Below, piece after piece: positions 1 to 5,808 of a stretch of DNA of 22,734 bases. How positions within the stretch are numbered: the stretch's first letter is position 1; each line of letters begins with the position of its first letter. Below the pieces are notes generated by a model that was not told the origin of the DNA, ran no database searches, and worked only from the letters and a program-made list of their open reading frames with translations. Both the position numbers and the translations under genes were made by a program. The stretch spans positions 1-22,734 of the forward strand of contig CAZFZT010000057.1 in NCBI GenBank assembly GCA_964523675.1. The letters are read 5' to 3'. This stretch comes from CAZFZT01 sp964523675. GTDB lineage: Bacteria > Planctomycetota > Phycisphaerae > Phycisphaerales > SM1A02.

Positions 1-83
1 CCCATCACCCCGACACAATTGACTGTGTTCACCACCGCCTCCACATCGGCCTCAAGCAGGTTGCCTTTGGTGAAGCGAATCAT
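1..83 (-). CDS. darG: DarG-like macrodomain antitoxin, N-terminal fragment
   Basis: Only the first 27 or so codons lie in the window; the rest runs off the left edge. The visible translation starts M-I-R-F-T-K-G-N-L-L and continues with A-D-V-E-A-V-V-N-T-V-N-C-V-G-V-M-G. This is the beta1-alpha1 signature of an ADP-ribosyl-binding macrodomain (GNLLxADVEAVVNTVN). In DarG this domain removes ADP-ribose from DNA and so reverses the toxin. The ATG at 81-83 lies one base after the darT stop (TGA, 85-87 on the minus strand), so the two are almost certainly one transcript with coupled translation. Macrodomain identity is clear. DarG identity rests on the neighbour, because the C-terminal toxin-binding domain is not visible. 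Confidence 0.85.
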   Translation of the reverse strand, partial: MIRFTKGNLLEADVEAVVNTVNCVGVM

Positions 84-84
84 C

Positions 85-720
85 TCAGAAGTACCATCCT
101 GGCAGCGCCTTTACGGGTAACTCCTGGCCGCGACGCTCGACCACCGCCTTGATCGCATCGCGCCTCTCTTGATTGTAGCAAACGACGCCTAGCAATGCTT
201 CGACCGGGACGTGCCGATGTATCAACGCCTCCGCGTGGTAGCGGCCGAGTTTGCCGGGATCCTCCGGGTTCTTGCGGAAGTCGCGGCGGTTGAGCAGGGG
301 CCAGTCGATCTTGTCAAGGTCCGCCAGATCGGAGTACGCAGTGGCCTCGTTCATGTACGCGTGGCTGTCTGTGAATACGAACTTCAGACCGAGTTCGGCG
401 ACGCGATGAAGCGACGTGACCAGTATCGCGATCTCGTGGTTTTCTCGACGAATCACGCTGCCGTATCCCGTCTTGATGTTGTACATCATGATGGAGAACG
501 GCGTGAAGTAGAAAGGCACGTAGTCGGCGAGCGTGCCGCCGGGGTTGATGTCGATGGCGTGCGATGCGCGCTTTTCGATCAATTCCGGCATGCCGATCGG
601 AATGAAGTTGGGGTCATGTACATCGCCGGAACGGCAGTGAATGCCATGTTCAAGGATGAATGGCACATTCTGAACGTGCGTCATGCGGAAGATTCGGGCT
701 TGGTCCGGACTGAGCGCCAC
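85..720 (-). CDS. darT: DarT-like DNA ADP-ribosyltransferase toxin (DUF4433)
   Basis: This 211-residue protein has the DarT/DUF4433 fold markers. These are an N-terminal F-R-M-T-H-V-Q-N-V-P-F-I-L-E-H-G block (residues 11-26), an Arg at 51, a D-Y-V-P-F-Y-F-T-P-F-S block near 67-76, F-V-F-T-D-S-H-A-Y near 114-122, and A-E-A-L-I-H near 163-168. Glu164 of the last block is the likely catalytic glutamate by family analogy. DarT uses NAD+ to put ADP-ribose on single-stranded DNA bases and blocks replication, and the adjacent macrodomain protein reverses this. The start is GTG at 718-720, chosen because AGAGGTGA lies about seven bases upstream and the family block follows at once. The subtype, and so the target base, cannot be decided by eye. 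Such pairs act as toxin-antitoxin and anti-phage systems. Confidence 0.88.
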   Translation of the reverse strand: MALSPDQARIFRMTHVQNVPFILEHGIHCRSGDVHDPNFIPIGMPELIEKRASHAIDINPGGTLADYVPFYFTPFSIMMYNIKTGYGSVIRRENHEIAILVTSLHRVAELGLKFVFTDSHAYMNEATAYSDLADLDKIDWPLLNRRDFRKNPEDPGKLGRYHAEALIHRHVPVEALLGVVCYNQERRDAIKAVVERRGQELPVKALPGWYF

Positions 721-726
721 GTCAGA

Positions 727-734
727 TCACCTCT
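727..734 (-). promoter_or_regulatory. Ribosome binding site of darT
   Basis: On the minus strand this reads AGAGGTGA and lies about six bases before the GTG at 718-720. It is one of the better SD sites in the window and fixes a non-ATG start. Slightly further upstream, GCTCAA (736-741) and TTGAGC (763-768) form a spaced 6-base inverted repeat that could be an autoregulatory operator. That second point is only suggestive. Confidence 0.6.
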
Positions 735-900
735 TGCTCAAGTGCTACGCTTGCCGGGTTGTTTGAGCGGACCACGTCACATCTCATGAGCGCAGGATGA
801 AGATCGGATTGCTTGTCTACTTCAATCATGGCTATCGGCAAGCGCGACATGCTGGCCGTTAGTGTAATGAAGTCAAAGATCGCGCGAGACTGCGACGCGC

Positions 901-941
901 ACGAAAACGGCCTCGACCCCCGGATGGGGATCGAGGCCGTT
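901..941 (-). terminator. Probable intrinsic terminator of the sigma-factor gene
   Basis: The arms at 906-921 and 926-941 pair over 16 positions with one mismatch (arm core AACGGCCTCGA) around a 4-base loop. On the minus strand the hairpin is followed by a run of four T (TTTTCG) that overlaps the end of the arm. It lies about 90 bases beyond the sigma-gene stop at 1033. The T run is short, so termination may be partial. The near-perfect stem could also stop transcription from the left. Confidence 0.65.
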
Positions 942-963
942 GGTTGGTTGCGAGCGGAGCGAG

Positions 964-996
964 CCGTCGCGTCCTCGCGACGGGCGCTTTCGCGCC
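964..996. repeat. Two adjacent stem-loops after the sigma-gene stop
   Basis: CCGTCGCG (964-971) and CGCGACGG (976-983) form a perfect 8-base stem with a TCCT loop. GGCGC (983-987) and GCGCC (992-996) form a second stem with a TTTC loop. A third weak hairpin (GCGAT/ATCGC) follows near 1003-1018. Together with the hairpin at 906-941 they make a folded 3' end on the sigma transcript. They could protect the 3' end or be remnants of a palindromic repeat. Confidence 0.5.
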
Positions 997-1032
997 TTCG
1001 TGGCGATCAGCGCATCGCGCTTTCGTGTCGCG

Positions 1033-2103
1033 TCAGTTCGATGAGGACTTGCTCGGGTTGAGCTCCTGTTGGAGTTGTTCGAGGTCGCCTTCGCCGACGT
1101 TTTCTTCCAGGACGAGGCGGATCTTTTCGAGGGCCTTGTTCTGGATTTGACGGACGCGTTCCTTGGTGACGCCGATGATCTGGCCGACCTGCTCGAGTGT
1201 GAGCGGGGGCTGGTCCTGCTTGCCGTCGAGGCCGAAGCGGTGGGCGATGACGGTTCGCTCGACGTCGGAGAGGTCTGCTTCGTTGGAGTCAACGATGTGC
1301 TTGACCTCGGCGGCGGTTTCCTCTTCGTGCGTACGGCGCACGGTTTCGAGGTGGTTGGACTTCTCCATAGCGGGGTCGAAGTCGGTGGGGAACCGCTGAC
1401 GGTACTTGGAGAGCTTCATGCCCTGGCGGGAGAAGGCCTTGAGGATGGCGCGGCAGGCGTAGGTGGAGAACTTGAAGCCGCGGCCGCAGTCGAATTTATC
1501 GACGGAGCGGAGCAGGGCCATGTTTCCTTCGGAGACGAGGTCGGCGAAGTCGACTTCGGACATGCGGGTTCGCTTGGCCATGGCGAGGACGAGGGCGAGG
1601 TTGGTCTCGGCGATCTGCTCGCGGTAGGCCTGTGCGATGTGGTACCAGTGGAGGATCTCGCGGGCCTGCTCCTCGGTGGGCTCACCGCCTGCAGCGGCGA
1701 CATCTTTCTGGAGCTCGGACACTTTAAATCGAGCGAAATTAAATTGAAGGAACAATATGCGTTCCTCGGCAGCCGTCAGAAGCAGCGTGCCGGGCTTCTT
1801 GGTGGTGGTGTGCTTGGTTGAGGGCTCGTCCATGAGGGGGCGATACCACGAGACATCGGGCTTCTCCACATCGGGGGCCTCCTCGTAGATTCGCTTTTCT
1901 GCACCCGGGCGGCGGAACTCCTCAGAGTCAATGTAATCCATCTCCTGGCTGAGGATGTGGCGCAGCGTGAGTTCCTCCTCGGCGGAAAGTCCGAAGCGCC
2001 GCCTCTTTGCGGGTTCTGCGCCCGGCTTCCGGCGAGGCGACACGCGCTGTCGCTGCCTAAGCCGCTCAAGGGGCGAATTTTTGCCAGTCAGTGTTTGAAG
2101 CAT
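1033..2103 (-). CDS. Sigma-70-family RNA polymerase sigma factor, divergent region 2.3/2.4
   Basis: This 356-residue sigma factor directs RNA polymerase to a promoter class. The basic N-terminus (1-40) and an acidic linker lead into region 2 at about 110-228, including N-L-A-L-V-L-A-M-A-K, D-L-V-S-E-G-N-M-A-L-L and F-K-F-S-T-Y-A. Region 4 spans about 275-333 and has a normal helix-turn-helix (L-T-L-E-Q-V-G-Q-I-I-G-V-T-K-E-R-V-R-Q-I). In region 2.3/2.4, where E. coli RpoD has A-T-W-W-I-R-Q-A-I-T-R, this protein has A-C-R-A-I-L-K-A-F-S-R (residues 216-226). Both melting tryptophans are absent and the -12-contacting Gln is Lys. Region 3 is very short. It is therefore probably an alternative factor and not the housekeeping one. 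The ATG at 2101-2103 has a modest GCAGGT upstream. The upstream gap is rich in palindromes, which suggests regulation. Confidence 0.9.
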   Translation of the reverse strand: MLQTLTGKNSPLERLRQRQRVSPRRKPGAEPAKRRRFGLSAEEELTLRHILSQEMDYIDSEEFRRPGAEKRIYEEAPDVEKPDVSWYRPLMDEPSTKHTTTKKPGTLLLTAAEERILFLQFNFARFKVSELQKDVAAAGGEPTEEQAREILHWYHIAQAYREQIAETNLALVLAMAKRTRMSEVDFADLVSEGNMALLRSVDKFDCGRGFKFSTYACRAILKAFSRQGMKLSKYRQRFPTDFDPAMEKSNHLETVRRTHEEETAAEVKHIVDSNEADLSDVERTVIAHRFGLDGKQDQPPLTLEQVGQIIGVTKERVRQIQNKALEKIRLVLEENVGEGDLEQLQQELNPSKSSSN

Positions 2104-2212
2104 GATGGACCTGCTATTTACAGACGCACTTGGGCGTCGAATCTCATTTGAAAACCAAAGACATCAGCATTTACGTACTTGTTCCAACTGCGGCCGTTTG
2201 AGTTTCATGCCA

Positions 2213-2253
2213 TTGTGAAGTTTTTCACAAACCTTCGGCAGTTCCCTTCACAA
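2213..2253. promoter_or_regulatory. Operator-like cluster of three TTCACAA sites
   Basis: TTGTGAA at 2213-2219 and TTCACAA at 2224-2230 are perfect inverted copies separated by 4 bases. A third TTCACAA follows at 2247-2253. The cluster lies about 110-150 bases upstream of the sigma-gene start, where a regulator could act. The binding protein is unknown. Confidence 0.4.
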
Positions 2254-2317
2254 AGCCCGCCGAAACGCTGATTATCACCCTTCAAGTACGTCGCTGTCCT
2301 TCTAACTGTTCGCCGAC

Positions 2318-2332
2318 TTAGAATTATTCTAA
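2318..2332. promoter_or_regulatory. Perfect 7-1-7 palindrome resembling a PerR/Fur-family box
   Basis: TTAGAATTATTCTAA is a perfect 7-1-7 inverted repeat. The Bacillus PerR box consensus is TTATAATNATTATAA, so 12 of its 14 fixed positions match and the two changes are symmetrical. It is about 215 bases upstream of the sigma-gene start and about 350 beyond the ndk stop. It could be an operator for the sigma transcript, but no Fur-family gene is in the window. Confidence 0.4.
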
Positions 2333-2679
2333 CTTATGGAACTCGCTCAGAATCTACTGCTGGACTGATTGGGGCACTGAATCGTGAGGCACACGAACAG
2401 TTACAAGGTTCGTCCAAAAGTGGCTCGAAGCAACCAAGAATTTGCCCGCAATCAGGCCTCAACCGGCCTGAAGGGCTTCAGACGAGGGTGAAGTGCCTCT
2501 TTCCCCTCAATTCCGCAGCCGTTTTCAGCATCTGAACCCAAGAGCGACGGGACGATCAGCAGCGGCCCCATCATACCAGAGAGCGCTGGTGAGTGGGGAG
2601 GAAATCGCCGCAACTTGTCTTTGGGCCGAGGGTCCCAAGACTCCAGTTGTCGGCGTTACGGCCGCGGGCGAGAGGGCAG

Positions 2680-3150
2680 CTACTCCGGCGATCCGCCCGA
2701 GAGGTCATAGACCCATTCATCCAATGCCCGTGGATACTCCAGCAACTCCTCGGGGCGGAAGAAAAGGCCAAGCTCTCGCCGCGCTGCGTCAGGGCTATCC
2801 GAGCCGTGAATGAGATTGAACGAATTGCTCAGGCCGAAGTCACCGCGGATCGTACCGGGGTCGGCCTTGGATCCGAACGTCGCGCCCATCATCTTCCGAC
2901 AGATATCAATTGCGCCTTTGCCACGCAACGCCATGACGAACACAGGGGACCCGGTCATGAAACGCACGAGGCCGGCATAGAACGGCTTGTCGCGATGCGC
3001 CTCGTAATGGGTCGCTGCCAATTCCTGGCTGATCTGCATCACTTTCGCTCCGACGATCTGAAACCCCTTTTCTTCAAAGCGAGTGATGATGCGTCCGCAC
3101 AGGCCGCGCTGTACGGCATCCGGCTTCAGGATGATGAGCGTTGTCTCCAT
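2680..3150 (-). CDS. ndk: Nucleoside diphosphate kinase
   Basis: Transfers the gamma phosphate of ATP to other nucleoside diphosphates through a phospho-histidine, balancing (d)NTP pools in the cytoplasm. The 156-residue protein begins M-E-T-T-L-I-I-L-K-P-D-A-V-Q-R-G. It has the active-site block N-L-I-H-G-S-D-S with His115, R-G-D-F-G near 102-106, and the C-terminal F-R-P-E-E-L region. The length is slightly above the usual 140-150. The frame stays open upstream, but ATG 3148-3150 is the start because family similarity begins there and AGAGGGTG lies just upstream. The gene is followed by the long non-coding region and diverges from the lipoprotein gene at 3399, so it is probably monocistronic. 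Confidence 0.96.
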   Translation of the reverse strand: METTLIILKPDAVQRGLCGRIITRFEEKGFQIVGAKVMQISQELAATHYEAHRDKPFYAGLVRFMTGSPVFVMALRGKGAIDICRKMMGATFGSKADPGTIRGDFGLSNSFNLIHGSDSPDAARRELGLFFRPEELLEYPRALDEWVYDLSGGSPE

Positions 3151-3398
3151 GATCGTACACCCTCTTCTTTCTGGCTGATGCGATTGCGATAGGTCTAGCT
3201 GGAAGGGTGCGAAGCATACCCGATTCGCGCTCCGCACACCACCGGGCGCAGCCGCCTTTCTACGCCGTGCACAGCGTCGGCGCTTTCTATAGGCAAGCCC
3301 CCTTACTGACGGCAGTCATCGGCCGGCCAAAGCTGTCGATTGTGTGCCGAACCGTTCGGCCCGCCCTTCTGCGGAAGAGAGAACGGAGAAGACGAACC

Positions 3399-3656
3399 AT
3401 GTCACCTGCATCTTCTTGTCGTGTCCTGGCGTGTGCTGCCACTGTCTGCCTGTGTGGATGTGCAATTGATGGCGGCATTGAGCAATCCCAACACCGACAG
3501 CTCGCCAGCATGATCGACGACTTTGAAAGGGAACTGGACGAAGCCGCCCAACCGGAGCGCGTCGAGTTATTGGCCACCGACTCACTCGGTCGCCGCATGG
3601 ATCGGGCTCGTCGTCTCCAAGACGTTGCTGTGGAGTCGGGAGATGCCTCCGAATGA
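3399..3656 (+). CDS. Small lipoprotein, paralogue of the next gene
   Basis: An 85-residue predicted lipoprotein of unknown function. Residues 1-20 form a signal peptide (M-S-P-A-S-S-C-R-V-L then a hydrophobic stretch) ending in a lipobox L-C-G-C with the lipidated Cys at 21. The mature part is short, charged and probably helical (E-R-E-L-D-E near 46-51), with an A-T-D-S-L-G motif and a Lys-poor, Arg-rich tail. The ATG at 3399 is preceded by GGAGAAG at a usable distance; the frame is open back to 3207, but that part has no signal. The motif order E-R-E-L ... V-x-L-x-A-[ST]-D-x-L-G recurs in the product of 3894-4196, so the two are probably duplicates. It may be attached to the inner or outer membrane. 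Confidence 0.7.
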   Translation: MSPASSCRVLACAATVCLCGCAIDGGIEQSQHRQLASMIDDFERELDEAAQPERVELLATDSLGRRMDRARRLQDVAVESGDASE

Positions 3657-3893
3657 CTCGGGGAACTTCAGCCACACACCCGGATCTTTCGCGACCGGTA
3701 ACGAGCGGTGCGATAGACGGCTCTTGCGTCGGGGTTGACACAGATCGGCAACTTATTCCGCTTGCGCGACCTGCTCCTCCTCCACAGTTGTCACAGCCAA
3801 TTCAGATCGATCCATTTCACACCGATGTTGGGGATCGAACGCATCAATGCTGGACCAAGATTGAGGCCCGCTGCGCCTCTTCGGAGATTCATC

Positions 3894-4196
3894 ATGTCTT
3901 CATCAACGAAACTGATCTGTGCCGCCGCCTTCCTCGCGATATCGATTCCGGCCGGTTGTACGAGTACATCACACCTCTCGAGCCAGGAGCGACCGCGCCG
4001 CATTCATAATCCCCAGGCGTTGGCCGCTGTGGAACGCGAACTTCTGGACAATGCGCTTGCGGGCGGTGTGCAGCTTGGCGCGTCGGATGGTCTGGGTCAG
4101 TCACTTCATACCTGGCACACGATGATGACGATGGCGCGCCACAACAAGACGCACGGCGGGGTCATTGCCAATGTGTCCACTGATCAAGAGGACTAG
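3894..4196 (+). CDS. Small lipoprotein, second member of the pair
   Basis: A 100-residue predicted lipoprotein of unknown function. It starts M-S-S-S-T-K-L-I-C, followed by a hydrophobic core and the lipobox I-P-A-G-C with Cys22. The mature region has E-R-E-L-L-D-N-A, then V-Q-L-G-A-S-D-G-L-G-Q-S-L, and is rich in His and Met (H-T-W-H-T-M-M-T-M-A-R-H). The start is ATG 3894, with GGAG eight bases upstream; the frame is open to 3735, but the lipobox supports the inner start. It shares its core motif with the lipoprotein at 3399 and lies 237 bases downstream on the same strand. It converges on the cysteine-rich gene at 4247-4618, 50 bases away. The His/Met-rich tail and that neighbour make a metal role imaginable, but this is a guess. 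Confidence 0.7.
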   Translation: MSSSTKLICAAAFLAISIPAGCTSTSHLSSQERPRRIHNPQALAAVERELLDNALAGGVQLGASDGLGQSLHTWHTMMTMARHNKTHGGVIANVSTDQED

Positions 4197-4246
4197 CGCT
4201 TCAACGGGGGTTTGCGCCGCCCAACTGGTTCGGGCTGTTCCTGCCG

Positions 4247-4618
4247 CTAGAGTCGGCCGCCGCCTGCCATGGATCGACACGATTCTGCGCAGGTTCGACA
4301 AAGGTCTGCGCATGCGGACATCTGTTCATCGTGGGGATCAATTCGTTCACAGTCGGCTGCGCACTGTTCGCATACTTCAGCGCACATGCCGCAAACTTGA
4401 TGATGCAAATCTGAGTCGCGCAACATGAAGTTCGCGCTCGTGTTGCAGATTTCCGCACAATCGAGCAGAAGCCGAATGTGGTCGGGATCCGCGTGTTCTC
4501 CACCCTGCGTTAAGCAGTGGGGGACGGTTTCCATACAAATGGAATGGCAGTCGAGGCAATGCTGGATGCACTGCTGAAGGTCACTGCTTCGCCGATTCAT
4601 CTGCGCTGTGGGTCGCAT
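4247..4618 (-). CDS. Csp-like four-helix-bundle copper-binding protein (DUF326)
   Basis: This 123-residue protein has 16 cysteines spaced as on the helices of copper storage proteins. They occur at 17, 21, 24, 28 and 35, then 54 and 58, then 76, 79, 83, 86 and 90, then 103, 107, 110 and 114. It also has several His (20, 25, 34, 42, 47, 72, 73, 96). Known Csp proteins line a four-helix bundle with Cys thiols and hold many Cu(I) ions. There is no signal peptide or Tat motif, so a cytosolic Csp3-like form is expected. ATG 4616-4618 is chosen because AAGGAG lies seven bases upstream. The frame stays open further, but the extra part is basic and unlike the family. The substrate metal is inferred from the family. 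Confidence 0.85.
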   Translation of the reverse strand: MRPTAQMNRRSSDLQQCIQHCLDCHSICMETVPHCLTQGGEHADPDHIRLLLDCAEICNTSANFMLRDSDLHHQVCGMCAEVCEQCAADCERIDPHDEQMSACADLCRTCAESCRSMAGGGRL

Positions 4619-4751
4619 CGGGTGTCTCCTTGTGGGATCAACTTGAAGCGCCGCGGCAGAGGATGCACTGGCTCGGCGCATCTTGCGTGAGGATTTCACT
4701 CTGGTGCGCTGCACACCATGCGAAATCAACCCGCATCTCACGTTGGGTCCG

Positions 4752-5780
4752 CTACTCGCGAACGACTTTCATTGCGACCAGATCCTGTACATCGATCAGG
4801 CCGACGGGGCGGCCGTCGTGATCGAGGACCGGTATCTCATCCAAGCGTCGTTCACGCACAAGTCGAACCGCATCGCGGACGAGATCATCAACGGTCAGGT
4901 GCTGCGGCCGGGGTGTCATGACATTCCGGATCGATTGATCCATTGCGCTCGGATCGTCGACCACGAGTCGCCTGAGGTCGCCATCCGTGAAGATACCCGC
5001 CAGTCTGCCGTTCGCATCAACGATGACCAGCGCTCCGGCCCTTCGCGAATTTCCTACCGAGCGCGCCTCGATGCATGCTTCCCTCACGGTCAGGTCATTC
5101 CGTATGACTGCAAGATTCTCGCCGACCCTGAACCTGAGAATCTCTGTCACCTTCCGCAGCCCTGCGCCGAGCATCCCACCGGGGTGGTGTTTGTGAAAGT
5201 CGTCCTCGCCGAACTCATTTCGTCGAGACACAGCCAGCGCCAGCGCATCGCCGACCGCAAGCATCGCACTCGTCGACGCTGTTGGAGCAAGGTTCAATGG
5301 ACAGGCCTCGGTGACATCGCCAAGCGACAGATGCACGCTGCACAGTCGGGCGAGTGTCGAATCGGATCGGGAGGAGATGCCGAGTCGCGGCACGCCGTCT
5401 GCCTGAAGAATCGCTGCGAGGTTGACGACCTCTTCCGTCTCTCCCGAATACGACAGGAGAATGACCACATCTCCGCGACGGATGCGCCCGAGGTCGCCAT
5501 GCACGGCCTCAGCCGGATGCAGCACGCTCGAGGGCTTGCCGAGCGAGCAGAGCGTCGCAGAGATCTTGGCGCCGACCAAGCCGGATTTGCCCATTCCAGA
5601 GACGACGACGTGATGTTCACAGTTCGTCAAAAGCTCGACAGCAGCGGACCACTCCGGCTCGCTCCCGATTCGGATGCGATCGGCAATGCGAGAAATCGCC
5701 TGCGCCTCGGCGGCCAGCGCGTCGGCCAGGAATGCCGCTTCTGATGTCTCTGAACGGGTCTCTGGCATCGGCGTTATCAT
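4752..5780 (-). CDS. kdsD: Arabinose-5-phosphate isomerase, SIS plus two CBS domains
   Basis: Interconverts ribulose 5-phosphate and arabinose 5-phosphate, the first step toward KDO for lipopolysaccharide or capsule. In the 342-residue protein the SIS domain (about 50-205) carries S-G-M-G-K-S-G (61-67, with the key Lys65), H-P-A-E-A-V-H-G-D-L-G (88-98), L-S-Y-S-G-E-T-E-E (109-117), P-T-A-S-T-S (166-171) and H-H-P-G-G (198-202). Two CBS domains follow at about 215-275 and 285-340 (V-M-T-P, I-P-V-L-D). Length and order fit KdsD/KpsF; by sequence alone the two paralogues cannot be separated. The start is ATG 5778-5780 or the in-frame ATG four codons later. The gene is head-to-head with scpA, 28 bases away. 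No other KDO gene is in the window. Confidence 0.92.
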   Translation of the reverse strand: MITPMPETRSETSEAAFLADALAAEAQAISRIADRIRIGSEPEWSAAVELLTNCEHHVVVSGMGKSGLVGAKISATLCSLGKPSSVLHPAEAVHGDLGRIRRGDVVILLSYSGETEEVVNLAAILQADGVPRLGISSRSDSTLARLCSVHLSLGDVTEACPLNLAPTASTSAMLAVGDALALAVSRRNEFGEDDFHKHHPGGMLGAGLRKVTEILRFRVGENLAVIRNDLTVREACIEARSVGNSRRAGALVIVDANGRLAGIFTDGDLRRLVVDDPSAMDQSIRNVMTPRPQHLTVDDLVRDAVRLVRERRLDEIPVLDHDGRPVGLIDVQDLVAMKVVRE

Positions 5781-5808
5781 AGCGTTCAGCCGCTCCCCAC
5801 CTGCACCT

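Larger units (their letters stand above)
721..1032. other. 312-base gap between darT and the sigma gene; structured RNA, no gene
   Basis: No convincing reading frame was seen. The part next to darT should hold the darT promoter, but no clear -35/-10 pair was found there. The part next to the sigma gene is dense in hairpins: a strong one at 906-941 and two compact ones at 964-983 and 983-996, annotated separately. Confidence 0.6.
2104..2679. other. 576-base non-coding region with palindromes, between the sigma gene and ndk
   Basis: No reading frame here has recognisable protein features; the plus-strand frames at its right end run antisense into ndk. It should hold the promoter of the sigma gene (minus strand) and the 3' end of the ndk transcript. 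It contains a TTGTGAA/TTCACAA inverted repeat (2213-2230) with a third copy (2247-2253), a 15-base palindrome (2318-2332), a 9-base inverted pair ACGTACTTG/CAAGTACGT (2173-2181 and 2283-2291), and a small hairpin TCAGGCC/GGCCTGA (2452-2458 and 2465-2471). It is less GC-rich than its flanks, as expected of a regulatory region. No consensus -35/-10 was seen. Confidence 0.5.

Noticed and set aside
211..789. Plus-strand open frame of 192 codons opposite darT
   Set aside because: Val/Arg-rich antisense translation; the minus-strand frame has clear DarT motifs and an SD site.
1069..1821. Plus-strand open frame of 250 codons opposite the sigma gene
   Set aside because: It is the antisense shadow of a well-supported sigma factor and has a monotonous Val/Gly/Leu/Glu/Asp composition with no family motif.
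2620..2639. Hairpin TTTGGG/CCCAAG as an ndk terminator
   Set aside because: The stem is only 5-6 bases with an imperfect extension and no T run on the minus strand.
2493..2813. Plus-strand frame in the gap right of the sigma promoter
   Set aside because: It runs antisense into ndk, has Pro/Ala/Arg-rich composition and no SD or motif.
3735..3740. Perfect TTGACA before the second lipoprotein gene
   Set aside because: No -10-like hexamer lies 15-19 bases downstream; the nearest AT-rich site is 12-13 bases away.
4683..5744. Plus-strand open frame of 353 codons opposite kdsD
   Set aside because: It lies antisense to a gene with full SIS and CBS motifs; no recognisable domain or start signal.
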